This document shows, one piece after another, positions 34,610 to 44,383 of a stretch of DNA of 64,000 nucleotides (position 1 is the first letter of the stretch; each line of letters opens with the position of its first letter). Origin of the DNA: Pseudomonas kairouanensis (GTDB lineage: Bacteria; Pseudomonadota; Gammaproteobacteria; Pseudomonadales; Pseudomonadaceae); the NCBI RefSeq assembly GCF_004682055.1, contig NZ_QUZU01000028.1, forward strand, positions 1-64,000, given 5' to 3'. The position numbers were made by a program, and so were the translations under genes. The notes beneath the pieces were generated by a model. It was given only the letters and a program-made list of their open reading frames with translations. It was not told the DNA's origin and ran no database searches.

Positions 34610-37498
34610 ATGATGAATGCACGACCCCCCCGATTATTACTTTCGCTTGCCGCCGCGATTGCCGCAGGTACGGTGGCCGCCAGCCCGCTGGATATTCCCG
34701 CCGGGTCGCTGGACCAGACCCTGCTGAGCATTTCCCAGCAAAGCGGCAAGCGCATTTCGTTCGATCAGTCGCTGGTGGACGGTTTGAATGCGCCTGCGAT
34801 CAAAGGTGAACTGAGCGCGGGCGAGGCGTTGCAGATTGCCTTGCAGGGCACCGACCTGCGCGACAGCGAAGGCGCCAACGGCATTGTGGTCAGCGCCGTG
34901 CCCGCCCAAGCCAGCCCGCAGGACAGTATTGCGCCCGCTGCGGCGATCCCGCAGTTGCAAAGGATTGAAGTCACCGGCAGTGCGATCCGCCGCGTGGATG
35001 CCGAGACGGCAGTGCCGGTAACGATCCTGCGTACCGAAGAGCTGAAAAAGCAGGGCGTCACCAGCACCGAACAATTGATCAACCGCATTTCGGCCAACCA
35101 GTCCTCGGTCGGCTCGGGCCGCTCGGTGGGTTCCAGCAGTGGCGGGGCGTCGTTTGCGGACCTGCGCGGTATCGGCCCGAACAAAACCCTGGTGCTGCTC
35201 AACGGGCGCCGCTTGAGCAACAACGCCACCACCGCCATCAACGGCTCTGGGGTTGACCTCAACACCATCCCGTTTGCCGCCATCGACCGCGTGGAAGTGC
35301 TGCGTGACGGTGCCTCAGCGTTGTACGGCACCGATGCCATCGGTGGTGTGATCAACTTCATCACCAAAAAGAGCGTGACCGAGGGCCAGTTCACCGCAGG
35401 CGGCAGCTCCCCCACCCACGCAGGTGGCGGTGACACCAGCAACTTCAGCGGCAGTTGGGGTTTTGGCGATTTGGAAGACGATCGCTTCAACGTGTTCGGC
35501 GTGGTCAGCCATGACAAGCAGCAAAGCCTCAAGGCCCGCGACCGCGACTACACCTACAACTATCAGCCGGGCAAGGGCCTGGATTATTCCTCGGGGATCG
35601 CCTCGCCGGCCAACTACAGCCAGGGCTCGAACGCCAGCAACCCGTTGGCGGCGTCCGGTTGCAATGCGCCAGGTCTTATCTCACGCAGCGGTATTTGCCG
35701 GCAGTCATTGTGGAGCTATCTGGACCTGGTGCCCGAGACGGAAAAGACCTCGTTTTTCGGCAAGGCCACCGGCCAGTTTGCCGACGACCACAGCGTCAGC
35801 CTCGAATACTTCTGGGCGCGCAACCAGAACCGTACCCAGATCGGCCCCGGCCTGCTGCAAGGGCTGCAAGTGCAACCCGGTACGCCGTACTACCCTGGCA
35901 ACGGCATTATCCCCGGCCCCACCACCTTCGCCCTCGACCCCACTCAGCCGGTAGACACGAACTGGCGTGAAAGCGAAGTGGGCCCGCGCCGCCATGAAGA
36001 CGATAACGTCGGCCAGCGCCTCTTGCTGACCTTCGAAGGCACGCTGCTCGGCTGGGACTACAACGTCGGGGCCGCCTACAACCAGAACAAGGTCACCAAC
36101 ACGATCAAAAGCGGTTATGTGGATGACCGCGCCGTTACCGACGGCATCAACAACGGCATCATCAACCCGTTCGGGCCACAGTCGGCGGCGGGTGCCGCGT
36201 TGCTGGCGGCGAATGCGGTGGACGGCGACTACGCCACCGGTGTTGGCCGGGTCAAAAGCATCGATGGTCGCATCAGCCGCGACATCGGTGATTGGTTCGG
36301 TGCGGGCCCATCGGCCCTGGCCCTGGGCGGCGAGTACCGCAAGGAGGATTTTCACCAAAACTTCGAAGACTTCGCCGCCAATGTGCAAAGCCTTGGCATC
36401 GACCCCGCCGCCAGCGTGGCCGGCGACCGTTCGGTGTCGGCGCAATACGCGGAGGTCAACGTGCCGGTACTCGATAGCCTGGAACTGTCGGCGGCGGTGC
36501 GGCACGACAAGTACAGTGACTTTGGCAGCACCACCAACCCGAAATACTCGTTCCGCTTCCAGCCGTTCCGCGAACTGGTGATGCGCGGCGCCTACAGCGA
36601 AGGCTTCCGCGCGCCTTCCCTGTATGAGCTTTACAACCCCACCGCAACCACCTTCACCGTGGCCAACTACAACGACCCGCGCTTGTGTGCCGGCGGCACG
36701 CCGAGCAACGGCGGCCTGGCCAACCGCGATTGCGCGCAACAGTTTTTCAGCCGCAGTGGCGGTAACCCGGACCTCAATCCCGAGACCGCACGCAACGTGA
36801 CGCTGGGCTTTGTCTACCAGCCCATCAACAACCTGTCCCTGGGCCTGGATTTCTGGTGGATCAAGATCGCCAATCAGATCGCCGAATTCCCGGAATCGGC
36901 GGTGTTTGAACAGCCAGACCTGTACCCCGACCGCATCGTACGCAAGGCCGACGGCTCCATCGATCACATCGTCACCGGGCTGGCCAACCTGGGTAAGGTC
37001 AAGACCAACGGGGTCGACGTGACCTTTGACTACCGCTTGCCCGAAACCAGGCTGGGCCAGTTCGGCACCAACCTGCAAGGCACCTATGTCGACCGCTATG
37101 TGTACCAGCAGCAGATCAAGGGCGCCTACATCGACAAGGCCGGTGATTATCGCGGTGGCGACTTTGCCTCGGCCGGTGCCGTGGCTCGCTGGCGCCACAG
37201 CTGGAACGGCACCTGGAACAAAGGCCCGCTCGGCGCAACCCTGACCAACCGCTACACCAGTGGCTACAACGACTACAACCGTGCGTTCCACGACAAGGTC
37301 GGCGCCTGGAGCGTGTGGGACCTGGCTGGCACTTACACCTGGCGCGACACCGCGCAGATCACCGTCGGCGTGCAGAACCTGTTCGACAAGGAGCCGCCGT
37401 TCAGCAACCAGACCTCAACCTTCCAGAGCGGCTACGACCCGCGTTACTCAGACCCCTTTGGCCGCACGTTATACAGCCGGGTTTCCTACAACTTTTGA
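34610..37498 (+). CDS. TonB-dependent outer-membrane receptor with STN signalling domain
   Basis: This 962-aa protein has a signal peptide (cleavage near AAS, residues 23-25) and an STN domain (about 25-95) that contacts FecR. The plug starts near QRIEVTGSAIRRVD (about 117-130) with VEVLRDGASALYGTDAIGG (about 234-252). A 22-strand barrel follows, ending in the canonical aromatic YSRVSYNF. It is long, with wide Gly/Ser/Asn-rich loops as in receptors for larger ligands (Oar-like and peptide/carbohydrate types). It sits between FecI/FecR and a YejABEF importer. The ligand is unknown; a peptide or peptide-siderophore is the first guess from context. Confidence 0.9.
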   Translation: MMNARPPRLLLSLAAAIAAGTVAASPLDIPAGSLDQTLLSISQQSGKRISFDQSLVDGLNAPAIKGELSAGEALQIALQGTDLRDSEGANGIVVSAVPAQASPQDSIAPAAAIPQLQRIEVTGSAIRRVDAETAVPVTILRTEELKKQGVTSTEQLINRISANQSSVGSGRSVGSSSGGASFADLRGIGPNKTLVLLNGRRLSNNATTAINGSGVDLNTIPFAAIDRVEVLRDGASALYGTDAIGGVINFITKKSVTEGQFTAGGSSPTHAGGGDTSNFSGSWGFGDLEDDRFNVFGVVSHDKQQSLKARDRDYTYNYQPGKGLDYSSGIASPANYSQGSNASNPLAASGCNAPGLISRSGICRQSLWSYLDLVPETEKTSFFGKATGQFADDHSVSLEYFWARNQNRTQIGPGLLQGLQVQPGTPYYPGNGIIPGPTTFALDPTQPVDTNWRESEVGPRRHEDDNVGQRLLLTFEGTLLGWDYNVGAAYNQNKVTNTIKSGYVDDRAVTDGINNGIINPFGPQSAAGAALLAANAVDGDYATGVGRVKSIDGRISRDIGDWFGAGPSALALGGEYRKEDFHQNFEDFAANVQSLGIDPAASVAGDRSVSAQYAEVNVPVLDSLELSAAVRHDKYSDFGSTTNPKYSFRFQPFRELVMRGAYSEGFRAPSLYELYNPTATTFTVANYNDPRLCAGGTPSNGGLANRDCAQQFFSRSGGNPDLNPETARNVTLGFVYQPINNLSLGLDFWWIKIANQIAEFPESAVFEQPDLYPDRIVRKADGSIDHIVTGLANLGKVKTNGVDVTFDYRLPETRLGQFGTNLQGTYVDRYVYQQQIKGAYIDKAGDYRGGDFASAGAVARWRHSWNGTWNKGPLGATLTNRYTSGYNDYNRAFHDKVGAWSVWDLAGTYTWRDTAQITVGVQNLFDKEPPFSNQTSTFQSGYDPRYSDPFGRTLYSRVSYNF

Positions 37499-37506
37499 TC
37501 AGGTCA

Positions 37507-37534
37507 TGGCCGACACCCACGCGGGTGTCGGCCA
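37507..37534. terminator. hairpin after TonB receptor gene
   Basis: A perfect 12-bp stem (TGGCCGACACCC paired with its complement) has a 4-nt loop ACGC, 8 bases after the receptor stop and 21 bases before yejA. There is no T run, so it may only reduce read-through into the ABC genes or protect the receptor mRNA. Confidence 0.6.
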
Positions 37535-37555
37535 CTATTGCGTGGAGCTGCGTCT

Positions 37556-39412
37556 GTGATTCTGTTTCGTTCAGTGGTTTGGGCGTTGTTATGGGGCCTG
37601 TGGGCGCCGTCGCTGCTGGCCAAGCCGGTGCATGCCTTGACGGTGTACGGCGAGGCGCCCAAGTACCCGGCGGGTTTCAGTCACCTGGATTACGTCAACC
37701 CACAGGCCCCCAAGGGCGGCACGTTCCGACGTTCGTCAATGGAGGATGGCGCGTTTGATCACCTGGTTCCCTATGTCGACAAAGGCATGGGTGTCGCGCA
37801 GATCCAGGGCTGGCTTTACAGCCCATTGGCCTATCGCTCGCAGGATGAGCCCTACACCGTGTATGGGCTGGTCGCACAACGCATGGAGCTGGCAGATGAC
37901 CATTCGTGGATTCGCTTTTACCTCAACCCCAAGGCGCGTTTCGCCGACGGCACACCGGTGACGGCAGAGGATGTGATCTACACCTTCAACCTGCTGCGCC
38001 GCGAAGGCAGCCTGGTGTACCGCCAGCGTTTCGCCGATGTCGATCAAGTGCTGCGGGAGTCGCCCAGCCAGGTGCGATTCACCTTCAAAACCACGGCCGA
38101 CCGCACCTTGCCGTTGGACATCGCGTCATTACCGGTACTGCCGCAGCATTGGTGGCAATCGCGCAATTTCGCCAACGGTGGTGGCTTTGAAGCGCCGCTG
38201 GGCAACGGCCCGTATCGCATCAGTGCGGTGGACAACGGCCGCAGCGTGACGTTCGAACGGGTCAAGGACTGGTGGGGCAACGACCTGCCGATCAATCGAG
38301 GGCAGTACAACTTCGACACCTTGCGCCTGGAGTTTTTTGGCGACACCGACGTGGCGCGCCAGATCCTGCGTGCCCAGGGCTATGACTTCAATCGCGAGTT
38401 CTCGGCCACCAGTTACACCGTGGGCTACGACGGGGAGGCCCTGCGCGACGGCCGCCTCCAGCGTGAACATCTGGCGCCTGAAGCGGTGCAGGGCACCCAG
38501 GGGTTTGTGTTCAACCTGCAAAAGCCGCAGTTCCAGGACCGCCGTGTGCGCCAGGCGTTGAGCCTGCTGTGGGATTTCGACTGGAGCAATCGGCAAATGA
38601 TGCACGGCATGTACCTGCGCCAGCGCAGCTTCTTTTCCCGCAGCGAACTGGCCGCCAGCCAACTGCCGGATAGCGAGGAACGCAAGCTGCTCGAACCCTG
38701 GCGCGGACAAGTCCCCGATGAGGTGTTTGACCGCGTTTACGAGCCCCCGCACACCGACGCCAGCGGGCGCATACGCCCGCAACAGGCGCAGGCGTTAAAG
38801 CTGCTGGAGGCAGCCGGTTGGACGCCCAGGGGCGACCAGTTGGTGAATGCCCAGGGTGAACCGTTGCAGTTCACCTTTCTTAGCAACCAGAAGGGTTTCG
38901 AGCGCTTGTTGTTGCCTTACAAACGCAACCTTGCGCAGATCGGCATCGGCTTCCATATCCGCCTGATCGATGCAGCGCAGTACGCCAACCGCGTGCGTGC
39001 GCGCGACTACGACATGATCGTCAATGGCTATCCGGTCAGCCTTTCGCCGGGCCGTGAGCTGACCAATTATTTCGGCTCGGAAAGTGCCGATGATCCGGGC
39101 TCCAACAACTTCATGGCGCTGCGCAACCCGGCAGTGGATGCCTTGATCGATGGCCTGGTGCGTGCCAACGACCGGCCCACCATGGTGCGTTACGCCCATG
39201 CCTTGGATCGCGTGCTGCAGTGGGGCTTCTACTGGATTCCCAACTACTACCCGCCGGGTACGTCGTCGGTGTGGTGGAACCGCTTCGGCCGCCCGCAGAC
39301 CGCGCCGCTTAACGATGTGGGCATTGATACCTGGTGGGAAATCAGCCCAAGCCCGCTGACCACCGCGCAAATGCGCCAACACACTGGAGAGCGCCAACAT
39401 GCTGGCCTATAG
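37556..39412 (+). CDS. yejA: periplasmic peptide-binding protein (YejA type)
   Basis: This SBP_bac_5-family protein of about 618 aa has a signal peptide ([14 protein letters not shown], cleavage after LLA or VHA). The YejA-like start of the mature part is visible: [19 protein letters not shown]. The usual start is probably the GTG at 37556, behind GGAG; a TTG at 37538 is an alternative. Family members capture oligopeptides or peptide-nucleotides such as microcin C for the YejBEF importer. It overlaps yejB by 14 nt. Confidence 0.88.
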   Translation: MILFRSVVWALLWGLWAPSLLAKPVHALTVYGEAPKYPAGFSHLDYVNPQAPKGGTFRRSSMEDGAFDHLVPYVDKGMGVAQIQGWLYSPLAYRSQDEPYTVYGLVAQRMELADDHSWIRFYLNPKARFADGTPVTAEDVIYTFNLLRREGSLVYRQRFADVDQVLRESPSQVRFTFKTTADRTLPLDIASLPVLPQHWWQSRNFANGGGFEAPLGNGPYRISAVDNGRSVTFERVKDWWGNDLPINRGQYNFDTLRLEFFGDTDVARQILRAQGYDFNREFSATSYTVGYDGEALRDGRLQREHLAPEAVQGTQGFVFNLQKPQFQDRRVRQALSLLWDFDWSNRQMMHGMYLRQRSFFSRSELAASQLPDSEERKLLEPWRGQVPDEVFDRVYEPPHTDASGRIRPQQAQALKLLEAAGWTPRGDQLVNAQGEPLQFTFLSNQKGFERLLLPYKRNLAQIGIGFHIRLIDAAQYANRVRARDYDMIVNGYPVSLSPGRELTNYFGSESADDPGSNNFMALRNPAVDALIDGLVRANDRPTMVRYAHALDRVLQWGFYWIPNYYPPGTSSVWWNRFGRPQTAPLNDVGIDTWWEISPSPLTTAQMRQHTGERQHAGL

Positions 39413-40463
39413 CGCGCGTCGATTACTGCTGATCGTGCCCACCTTGTTGTGCATCTTGCTGGTGAATTTTTTTATCGTGCAGGCCGCGCCCGGTGGGCCG
39501 GTGGAGCAAGCCATCGCGCGCTTGCAGGGTATTGGCGGCCAGGCTTCGCTGGCCGGTGGCCATGTGGAAAGCGTCGGCGGGGAGTCGCGCTCGGTGCGGG
39601 GCCTGGACCCGGCGCTGGTCGCCGATATCGAGCGCCAATATGGCTTTGACAAGCCCTTGGGCGCACGCCTGTGGTTGATGCTCAGCAGCTATGCACGGCT
39701 GGATTTCGGCGACAGCTTTTTTCGTGGTGCAAAGGTCACCGACCTGATCCTGCAGAAGCTGCCGGTGACCTTGTCCCTGGGCATCTGGGCCACGCTGATC
39801 AGTTACCTGGTGTCGATCCCGCTGGGCATTCGCAAGGCGGTGCGCCATGGCAGCCGCTTCGATGTGTGGAGCAGTGCGGCGATCATCATCGGCCATGCCA
39901 TGCCGGCGTTTCTGTTCGCCTTGCTGCTGATCGTGATGTTTGGTGGCGGCAGCCTGTTGGACTGGTTTCCAGTGCGCGGGCTGGTCTCGGAAAACTTCGC
40001 CGCGTTGTCGTGGGCAGGCAAGCTGGTGGATTACTTCTGGCATTTAGTGCTGCCGGTGCTGGCGCTGGTGATCGGTGGGTTTGCCACCCTGACCATTCTC
40101 ACCAAGAACAGCTTCCTGGATGAGATCAGTCGCCAGTATGTGGTGACCGCGCGGGCCAAGGGTTTCAGCGAAAAACAGGTGCTGTACAAGCATGTGTTCC
40201 GCAATGCGATGTTATTGATCGTGGTCGGCCTGCCCCAGGCGCTGACGACCATGCTGTTTGGCGGCTCGCTGCTGATCGAGGTGATTTTTTCCCTCGATGG
40301 GTTGGGGCGCTTGAGCTATGAAGCAGCGGTGGCACGGGACTATCCGGTGGTGTTTGGCACGCTGTTTATCTTCACGTTGGTGGGGTTGGTGATCAAGCTG
40401 TTGGGCGACCTGTGCTATCGGCTGCTGGACCCGCGCCTGGATTTTGCCGGGAGGTCCCATTGA
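39399..40463 (+). CDS. yejB: ABC transporter permease YejB
   Basis: This 354-aa inner-membrane permease has six hydrophobic segments and the BPD_transp_1 EAA loop around [20 protein letters not shown] (about residues 246-265). The long loop after the first segment (about residues 45-85) is typical of YejB compared with DppB/OppB. The TGATG overlap with yejE shows coupled translation. Confidence 0.92.
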   Translation: MLAYSARRLLLIVPTLLCILLVNFFIVQAAPGGPVEQAIARLQGIGGQASLAGGHVESVGGESRSVRGLDPALVADIERQYGFDKPLGARLWLMLSSYARLDFGDSFFRGAKVTDLILQKLPVTLSLGIWATLISYLVSIPLGIRKAVRHGSRFDVWSSAAIIIGHAMPAFLFALLLIVMFGGGSLLDWFPVRGLVSENFAALSWAGKLVDYFWHLVLPVLALVIGGFATLTILTKNSFLDEISRQYVVTARAKGFSEKQVLYKHVFRNAMLLIVVGLPQALTTMLFGGSLLIEVIFSLDGLGRLSYEAAVARDYPVVFGTLFIFTLVGLVIKLLGDLCYRLLDPRLDFAGRSH

Positions 40464-41485
40464 TGGCGGTTTTTTCTCCGATCACCCGGCGACGCTGGCT
40501 GCATTTCAAGCGCAACCGTCGGGGCTGGTGGTCGCTGTGGATCTTTGCCGCGCTGTTTGCGCTGTGCCTGGGCGGTGAGCTGGTGGCCAATGACAAACCG
40601 CTGGTGGTGTCGTATCAGGGCGAGCTGTATTTCCCGGCCTTCAAGCGCTACACCGAACAGGACTTTGGCGGCACGCTGCCATTTCAACCGGATTACCGCG
40701 ACCCCTACGTGCGTGAACTGATTGAAGGGCAGGGTGGCTGGCTGCTGTTCCCGCCGATACCGTTCAGCTATGACACGGTCAACTACGACCTCAACGCACC
40801 GTCGCCCACACCACCCTCCGCGCAAGACTGGCTGGGCACCGACGATCAGGCACGGGATGTATTGGCGCGAGTGATTTTCGGCACGCGGGTGTCGTTGTTG
40901 TTTGCCCTGGCGTTGACCGTGGTGAGCACGCTGATCGGTGTGGCTGCCGGCGCCCTGCAAGGCTACTACGCAGGCTGGATCGACCTGTTGGGCCAGCGCC
41001 TGATCGAGATCTGGTCCGGGCTGCCGGTGCTGTACCTGCTGATCATCCTGTCGGGTTTTGTAGAGCCCAGTTTCTGGTGGCTCCTGGGGATCATGGCGCT
41101 GTTTGCCTGGCTGGCCCTGGTGGACGTGGTGCGCGCCGAGTTCCTGCGCGGGCGCAACCTGGAGTACGTGAAGGCCGCGCGGGCGTTGGGCGTGGGCGAC
41201 TTTCAGGTGATGCTGCGGCATATCCTGCCGAATGCGATGACGGCCACCTTGAGCTACTTGCCGTTCATTTTGACCGGTGCGATTTCCACGCTGAGCGCCC
41301 TGGATTTCCTTGGCTTTGGCATGCCCACGGGCACCGCGTCCCTGGGCGAGTTGATCGGCCAGGGCAAAAACAACCTGCAAGCCCCGTGGCTGGCGCTGAC
41401 CGCGTTTTTTGCGTTGGCGCTGATCCTGTCCCTGTTGGTATTTATCGGCGAAGCCTGCCGCGATGCCTTCGACCCTCGATCCTGA
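40463..41485 (+). CDS. yejE: ABC transporter permease YejE
   Basis: This 340-aa permease starts at the ATG at 40463 with GGGAGG 8 bases upstream. The frame is open further upstream, but those codons lie inside yejB. The N-terminal RRRWLHFKRNRRGWWSLWIF matches the YejE/OppC_N region, and the EAA loop is visible as YVKAARALGVGDFQVMLRHI. With YejB it forms the membrane channel of a peptide importer. Confidence 0.92.
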   Translation: MAVFSPITRRRWLHFKRNRRGWWSLWIFAALFALCLGGELVANDKPLVVSYQGELYFPAFKRYTEQDFGGTLPFQPDYRDPYVRELIEGQGGWLLFPPIPFSYDTVNYDLNAPSPTPPSAQDWLGTDDQARDVLARVIFGTRVSLLFALALTVVSTLIGVAAGALQGYYAGWIDLLGQRLIEIWSGLPVLYLLIILSGFVEPSFWWLLGIMALFAWLALVDVVRAEFLRGRNLEYVKAARALGVGDFQVMLRHILPNAMTATLSYLPFILTGAISTLSALDFLGFGMPTGTASLGELIGQGKNNLQAPWLALTAFFALALILSLLVFIGEACRDAFDPRS

Positions 41486-41500
41486 TAAGCGAGCGTGTGT

Positions 41501-43078
41501 GTGAGCGATGCACTGATTCAAATCCGTAACTTGCAGGTGGCCTTCGAAGGGCATAAAGCCGTGCGGGGCATTGACCTGGATATTCACGCGGGCGAGTGCC
41601 TGGCGCTGGTGGGCGAGTCCGGCTCGGGTAAGTCGGTGACGGCCCATTCGATCCTGCAATTGTTGCCGCCGCACATCACCCGAACCCGTGGCAGCATTCG
41701 CTATCAGGGTGAGGAACTGCTCGGAGCACGGGCGCAACGCCTGCGCCAGATCCGCGGTGATCGCATCGCGATGATCTTCCAGGAGCCAATGACCTCGCTC
41801 AACCCGCTGTACACCGTGGAGCGGCAAGTGGCCGAAACCCTGGCGCTGCACAAGGGGGTGGGCGGCGGCGCCGCACGCGAACGGGTGGTGCAATTGCTGG
41901 AACTGGTGGGTATCCACGAACCGCGTCAGCGCCTAAATGCCTACCCGCATCAATTGTCCGGCGGGCAGCGTCAGCGGGTGATGATTGCCATGGCGCTGGC
42001 GTGCGAGCCGCTGTTGTTGATCGCCGATGAGCCCACCACGGCACTGGACGTGACAGTGCAGCGGCGCATCCTGGCGTTGCTCAAAGACCTGCAGCAGCGC
42101 CTGGGCATGGCGTTGCTGCTGATCAGTCATGACCTCAATGTGGTGCGCAGCATCGCCCAGCGCGTGGCGGTGATGCGGGCGGGCAAGATCGTCGAGCAGG
42201 CCGATTGTGAGGTGCTGTTCGCTACGCCGCAGCATGCCTACAGCCGCCAACTGCTGGAGGCCGAGCCGCAGGGGCGTGCGGTCAGTCGTGCGCCGGCGCC
42301 CAACCTGTTGGAAGTGGACGCGTTGCGGGTGTGGTTCGCCCAGGGCAGCCTGTTGCGGCGCAAACCGCCGATCAAAGCCGTAGACGGGATTGACCTGCGC
42401 CTGCAGCGCGGCAAGACGCTGGGCATTGTCGGCGAGTCCGGCTCGGGCAAGTCGACCCTGGGCCAGGCGATCCTGCGCTTGATCGACGCCCAAGGCAGCA
42501 TCCGCTTCCAGGGGCAGGCCCTTGACCGGCTCAAGGGCAAGGCCTTGCGCCCGTGGCGTCGGCAACTGCAAGTGGTGTTCCAGGACCCGTTCGGCAGCCT
42601 CAGCCCGCGCATGAGCGTGCAGCAGATCATTGAGGAAGGCTTGCGCGTGCACACCAGCCTGGACGCGGCGCAACGGGAGGCCGAAGTGATTGTGGCCCTG
42701 AAGGATGTTGGACTCGACCCGGATACCCGGCACCGCTTCCCCCACGAATTCTCCGGCGGCCAGCGCCAACGCATCGCCATCGCGAGGGCGTTGGTGATCA
42801 AGCCCGAACTGATCCTGCTCGACGAGCCCACCTCGGCCCTCGACCGTACCGTGCAAAAACAAGTGGTCAGCCTGCTGCGTCGCTTGCAGGAAGAGCACGG
42901 CCTGACCTATCTGTTCATCAGCCACGACCTCGCCGTGGTCCGCGCCCTGGCCCATGACCTGATCGTGGTCAAGGACGGCGTGGTCGTGGAAGCGGGGAGT
43001 ACGGAGCAACTGTTCGATGCGCCGCAGCACCCCTATACGCGGGACTTGTTGGTGGCGTCTTCGTTGCGGCGGGAGTGA
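41501..43078 (+). CDS. yejF: ABC transporter ATP-binding protein YejF, two nucleotide-binding domains
   Basis: This protein of about 525 aa carries two complete ATPase domains. The Walker A motifs are GESGSGKS near residues 38-45 and again near 308-315. The signature motifs are LSGGQRQRV and FSGGQRQRI. The Walker B motifs are LLIADEPT and LILLDEPT. The fused double ATPase is standard for YejF. Start codons GTG at 41501 and GTG at 41495 are both possible. It ends the receptor-importer locus. Confidence 0.92.
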   Translation: MSDALIQIRNLQVAFEGHKAVRGIDLDIHAGECLALVGESGSGKSVTAHSILQLLPPHITRTRGSIRYQGEELLGARAQRLRQIRGDRIAMIFQEPMTSLNPLYTVERQVAETLALHKGVGGGAARERVVQLLELVGIHEPRQRLNAYPHQLSGGQRQRVMIAMALACEPLLLIADEPTTALDVTVQRRILALLKDLQQRLGMALLLISHDLNVVRSIAQRVAVMRAGKIVEQADCEVLFATPQHAYSRQLLEAEPQGRAVSRAPAPNLLEVDALRVWFAQGSLLRRKPPIKAVDGIDLRLQRGKTLGIVGESGSGKSTLGQAILRLIDAQGSIRFQGQALDRLKGKALRPWRRQLQVVFQDPFGSLSPRMSVQQIIEEGLRVHTSLDAAQREAEVIVALKDVGLDPDTRHRFPHEFSGGQRQRIAIARALVIKPELILLDEPTSALDRTVQKQVVSLLRRLQEEHGLTYLFISHDLAVVRALAHDLIVVKDGVVVEAGSTEQLFDAPQHPYTRDLLVASSLRRE

Positions 43079-43211
43079 GTGGCGTACCAGAGGCGTTCTG
43101 GCCAGTTTCCCGCCCCAGCACCATTGCGGATCAGCGGCGCTAGGGGCAGGGCTGCTTGCGCGCTACAGGGAGAGAGGGTACAGGGCAATACAAACAGAGA
43201 TGGCCAGACAC

Positions 43212-43239
43212 AAGAAAGCCCGCACTAGGCGGGCTTCTT
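43212..43239 (-). terminator. terminator of the tRNA-Met gene
   Basis: The minus strand reads AAGAAGCCCGC, a short loop, then GCGGGCTTTCTT, a GC-rich hairpin about 45 bases downstream of the tRNA 3' end. The yejF gene, on the other strand, ends 133 bases before it, so it could act in both directions. Confidence 0.75.
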
Positions 43240-43244
43240 GAGGT

Positions 43245-43276
43245 GATCCATAGACTGCTGTAGACATCTATGGATC
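43245..43276. repeat. 10-bp inverted repeat next to the tRNA 3' end
   Basis: GATCCATAGA and TCTATGGATC are exact complements separated by 12 bases. They lie between the tRNA 3' end (43283) and its terminator, so they form part of the precursor trailer. They could be a processing hairpin. Confidence 0.6.
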
Positions 43277-43282
43277 GGTACT

Positions 43283-43359
43283 TGGTGGCTACACAGGGAC
43301 TTGAACCCCGGACCCCAGCATTATGAATGCTATGCTCTAACCAACTGAGCTATGTAGCC
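43283..43359 (-). tRNA. tRNA-Met (CAT), elongator
   Basis: The reverse strand folds as a 77-nt tRNA: acceptor GGCTACA pairs with TGTAGCC, the D arm is GCTC...GAGC, the anticodon stem TAGCA/TGCTG has loop TTCATAA (anticodon CAT), the T arm contains GGTTCAAGTCC, and CCA is encoded. The GGCTACATAGCTCAGTTGG start matches elongator tRNA-Met rather than the initiator. In other Pseudomonas this gene follows ychF; here the type III cluster lies between them. Confidence 0.95.
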
Positions 43360-43370
43360 AAGTGGCGCGC

Positions 43371-43399
43371 ATTATTCGCGTAGAACGGGAATGCGTCAA
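43371..43399 (-). promoter_or_regulatory. sigma-70 promoter of tRNA-Met
   Basis: On the minus strand TTGACG (43394-43399) and AATAAT (43371-43376) are spaced by 17 bases, followed by a GC-rich discriminator GCGCGCC just before the tRNA. This is the usual layout of a stringently controlled stable-RNA promoter. Confidence 0.8.
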
Positions 43400-43571
43400 G
43401 CGTTTAATTTGAATTTTTATCTACGCTTTCAACTGTTTAAGAAAAAACAGCCGATTGGGCGACGAGCGGCGGGCTTTGCGGTGAGGGCGATCGATTGTGG
43501 CAGCGGTGGTTTTCAGAGGGTGCGAGTTGGGCAGATATCCCTGCCGCCCAACGACTGCCGGTTAGCCGGGC

Positions 43572-44123
43572 TTACCGGTGCTGCGGGGTGTGGGTGACGC
43601 GTTTGAGCTGCTCGCGTGCTCGCGACAGGCGTGAGCGCACGGTACCAATGGGGATGTCCAAGGCGTCGGCAGTGTCCTGGTAGCTGCCATCGGTCTCAAG
43701 GGAGGCGTACAGCGTTCTGCGCATTTCCAATGGCAGGTGCTTTATGGCGATCAGGGTTTTTTCCAGTCGACGGTTGATCTCGAACTCCCAGTCCAGGTTG
43801 TTGTTTTCCTCTTGTCCATGCCAGAGCGCCTCATCGAATTCGCAATGCACCGGTTTGGCATACAAGCGCCGGAAGTGGTTGCGTATGAGGTTCTGGGCGA
43901 TCCCGCACATCCAGGTGCTGAGGGTGGCCTGGCCGCTGAAGCGATCGCGGTTGCGCCAGGCTTCCAGGTAGGTCAGTTGCAGGATGTCATCGGCATCCTC
44001 GGGGTTGAGTACGCGTTTGTGGATAAAACGTCGGAGTTTTTTCTGATGGTCGTCCGTCAGGTGGAGCATGAATTGAGGCGAGCCGCCAACAAGGTGAGCT
44101 AAAGCACCAATAGGGATATCCAT
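43572..44123 (-). CDS. hrpL: ECF sigma factor HrpL (RspL) of the type III secretion system
   Basis: This 183-aa sigma factor has region 2 in NPEDADDILQLTYLEAW and region 4 in SYQDTADALDIPIGTVRSRLSRAREQL (trimmed). HrpL recognises hrp boxes (GGAACC-N15/16-CCACNNA), three of which are in this cluster. The ATG at 44123 has GAGGA upstream; the earlier in-frame ATG at 44168 would place the start almost on the predicted transcription start. It is divergent from hrpJ and is preceded by a sigma-54 promoter, as in P. syringae. Confidence 0.92.
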   Translation of the reverse strand: MDIPIGALAHLVGGSPQFMLHLTDDHQKKLRRFIHKRVLNPEDADDILQLTYLEAWRNRDRFSGQATLSTWMCGIAQNLIRNHFRRLYAKPVHCEFDEALWHGQEENNNLDWEFEINRRLEKTLIAIKHLPLEMRRTLYASLETDGSYQDTADALDIPIGTVRSRLSRAREQLKRVTHTPQHR

Positions 44124-44177
44124 GATTTTTTCCTCAGGGTAGACGCGATCGAAACGGGTTCGACGCAAAGCCCTTTA

Positions 44178-44192
44178 GCACTGGTTGTGCCA
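44178..44192 (-). promoter_or_regulatory. sigma-54 promoter of hrpL
   Basis: The minus strand reads TGGCAC-N5-GTGC: GG at 44190-44191 and GC at 44178-44179 with exactly ten bases between, the sigma-54 -24/-12 signature. It predicts a start near 44166 and a 43-base leader before hrpL. Confidence 0.85.
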
Positions 44193-44255
44193 AATGGAAA
44201 AACCGCATAACTAGTTGATTTATATAAATAAATATCTTGAAATTGATGCTTTTCG

Positions 44256-44269
44256 TGCAACTGTTTGCA
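44256..44269. promoter_or_regulatory. probable HrpS-type enhancer site (TGCAA-N4-TTGCA)
   Basis: TGCAA-CTGT-TTGCA is a perfect dyad; one more base on each side also pairs (G...C). It lies about 65-78 bases upstream of the hrpL -24 element. The same dyad, as I recall it, is the reported HrpS site upstream of hrpL in Erwinia amylovora. Confidence 0.75.
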
Positions 44270-44327
44270 CAAGGCCGCCCAAGGCTGTGCCGACCTTTTC
44301 AATGTGCCGGGTAAAGTTGAGCGTCGT

Positions 44328-44356
44328 GGAACCGAATCAAGAGGGCTTGCCACACA
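44328..44356 (+). promoter_or_regulatory. hrp box upstream of hrpJ
   Basis: GGAACC (44328-44333), 16 bases, then CCACACA (44350-44356) is a perfect HrpL promoter, ending 27 bases before the hrpJ ATG. Confidence 0.9.
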
Positions 44357-44383
44357 AGCACACACTTCCTGTGCGGCACGCCC

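Noticed and set aside
35705-37291. Minus-strand open frame of 528 aa opposite the TonB receptor
   Set aside because: Val/Gly/Ala-rich shadow of a gene with clear receptor motifs.
40415-41917. Minus-strand open frame of 500 aa opposite yejE/yejF
   Set aside because: Spans two well-supported genes and has shadow composition rich in His and Gln.
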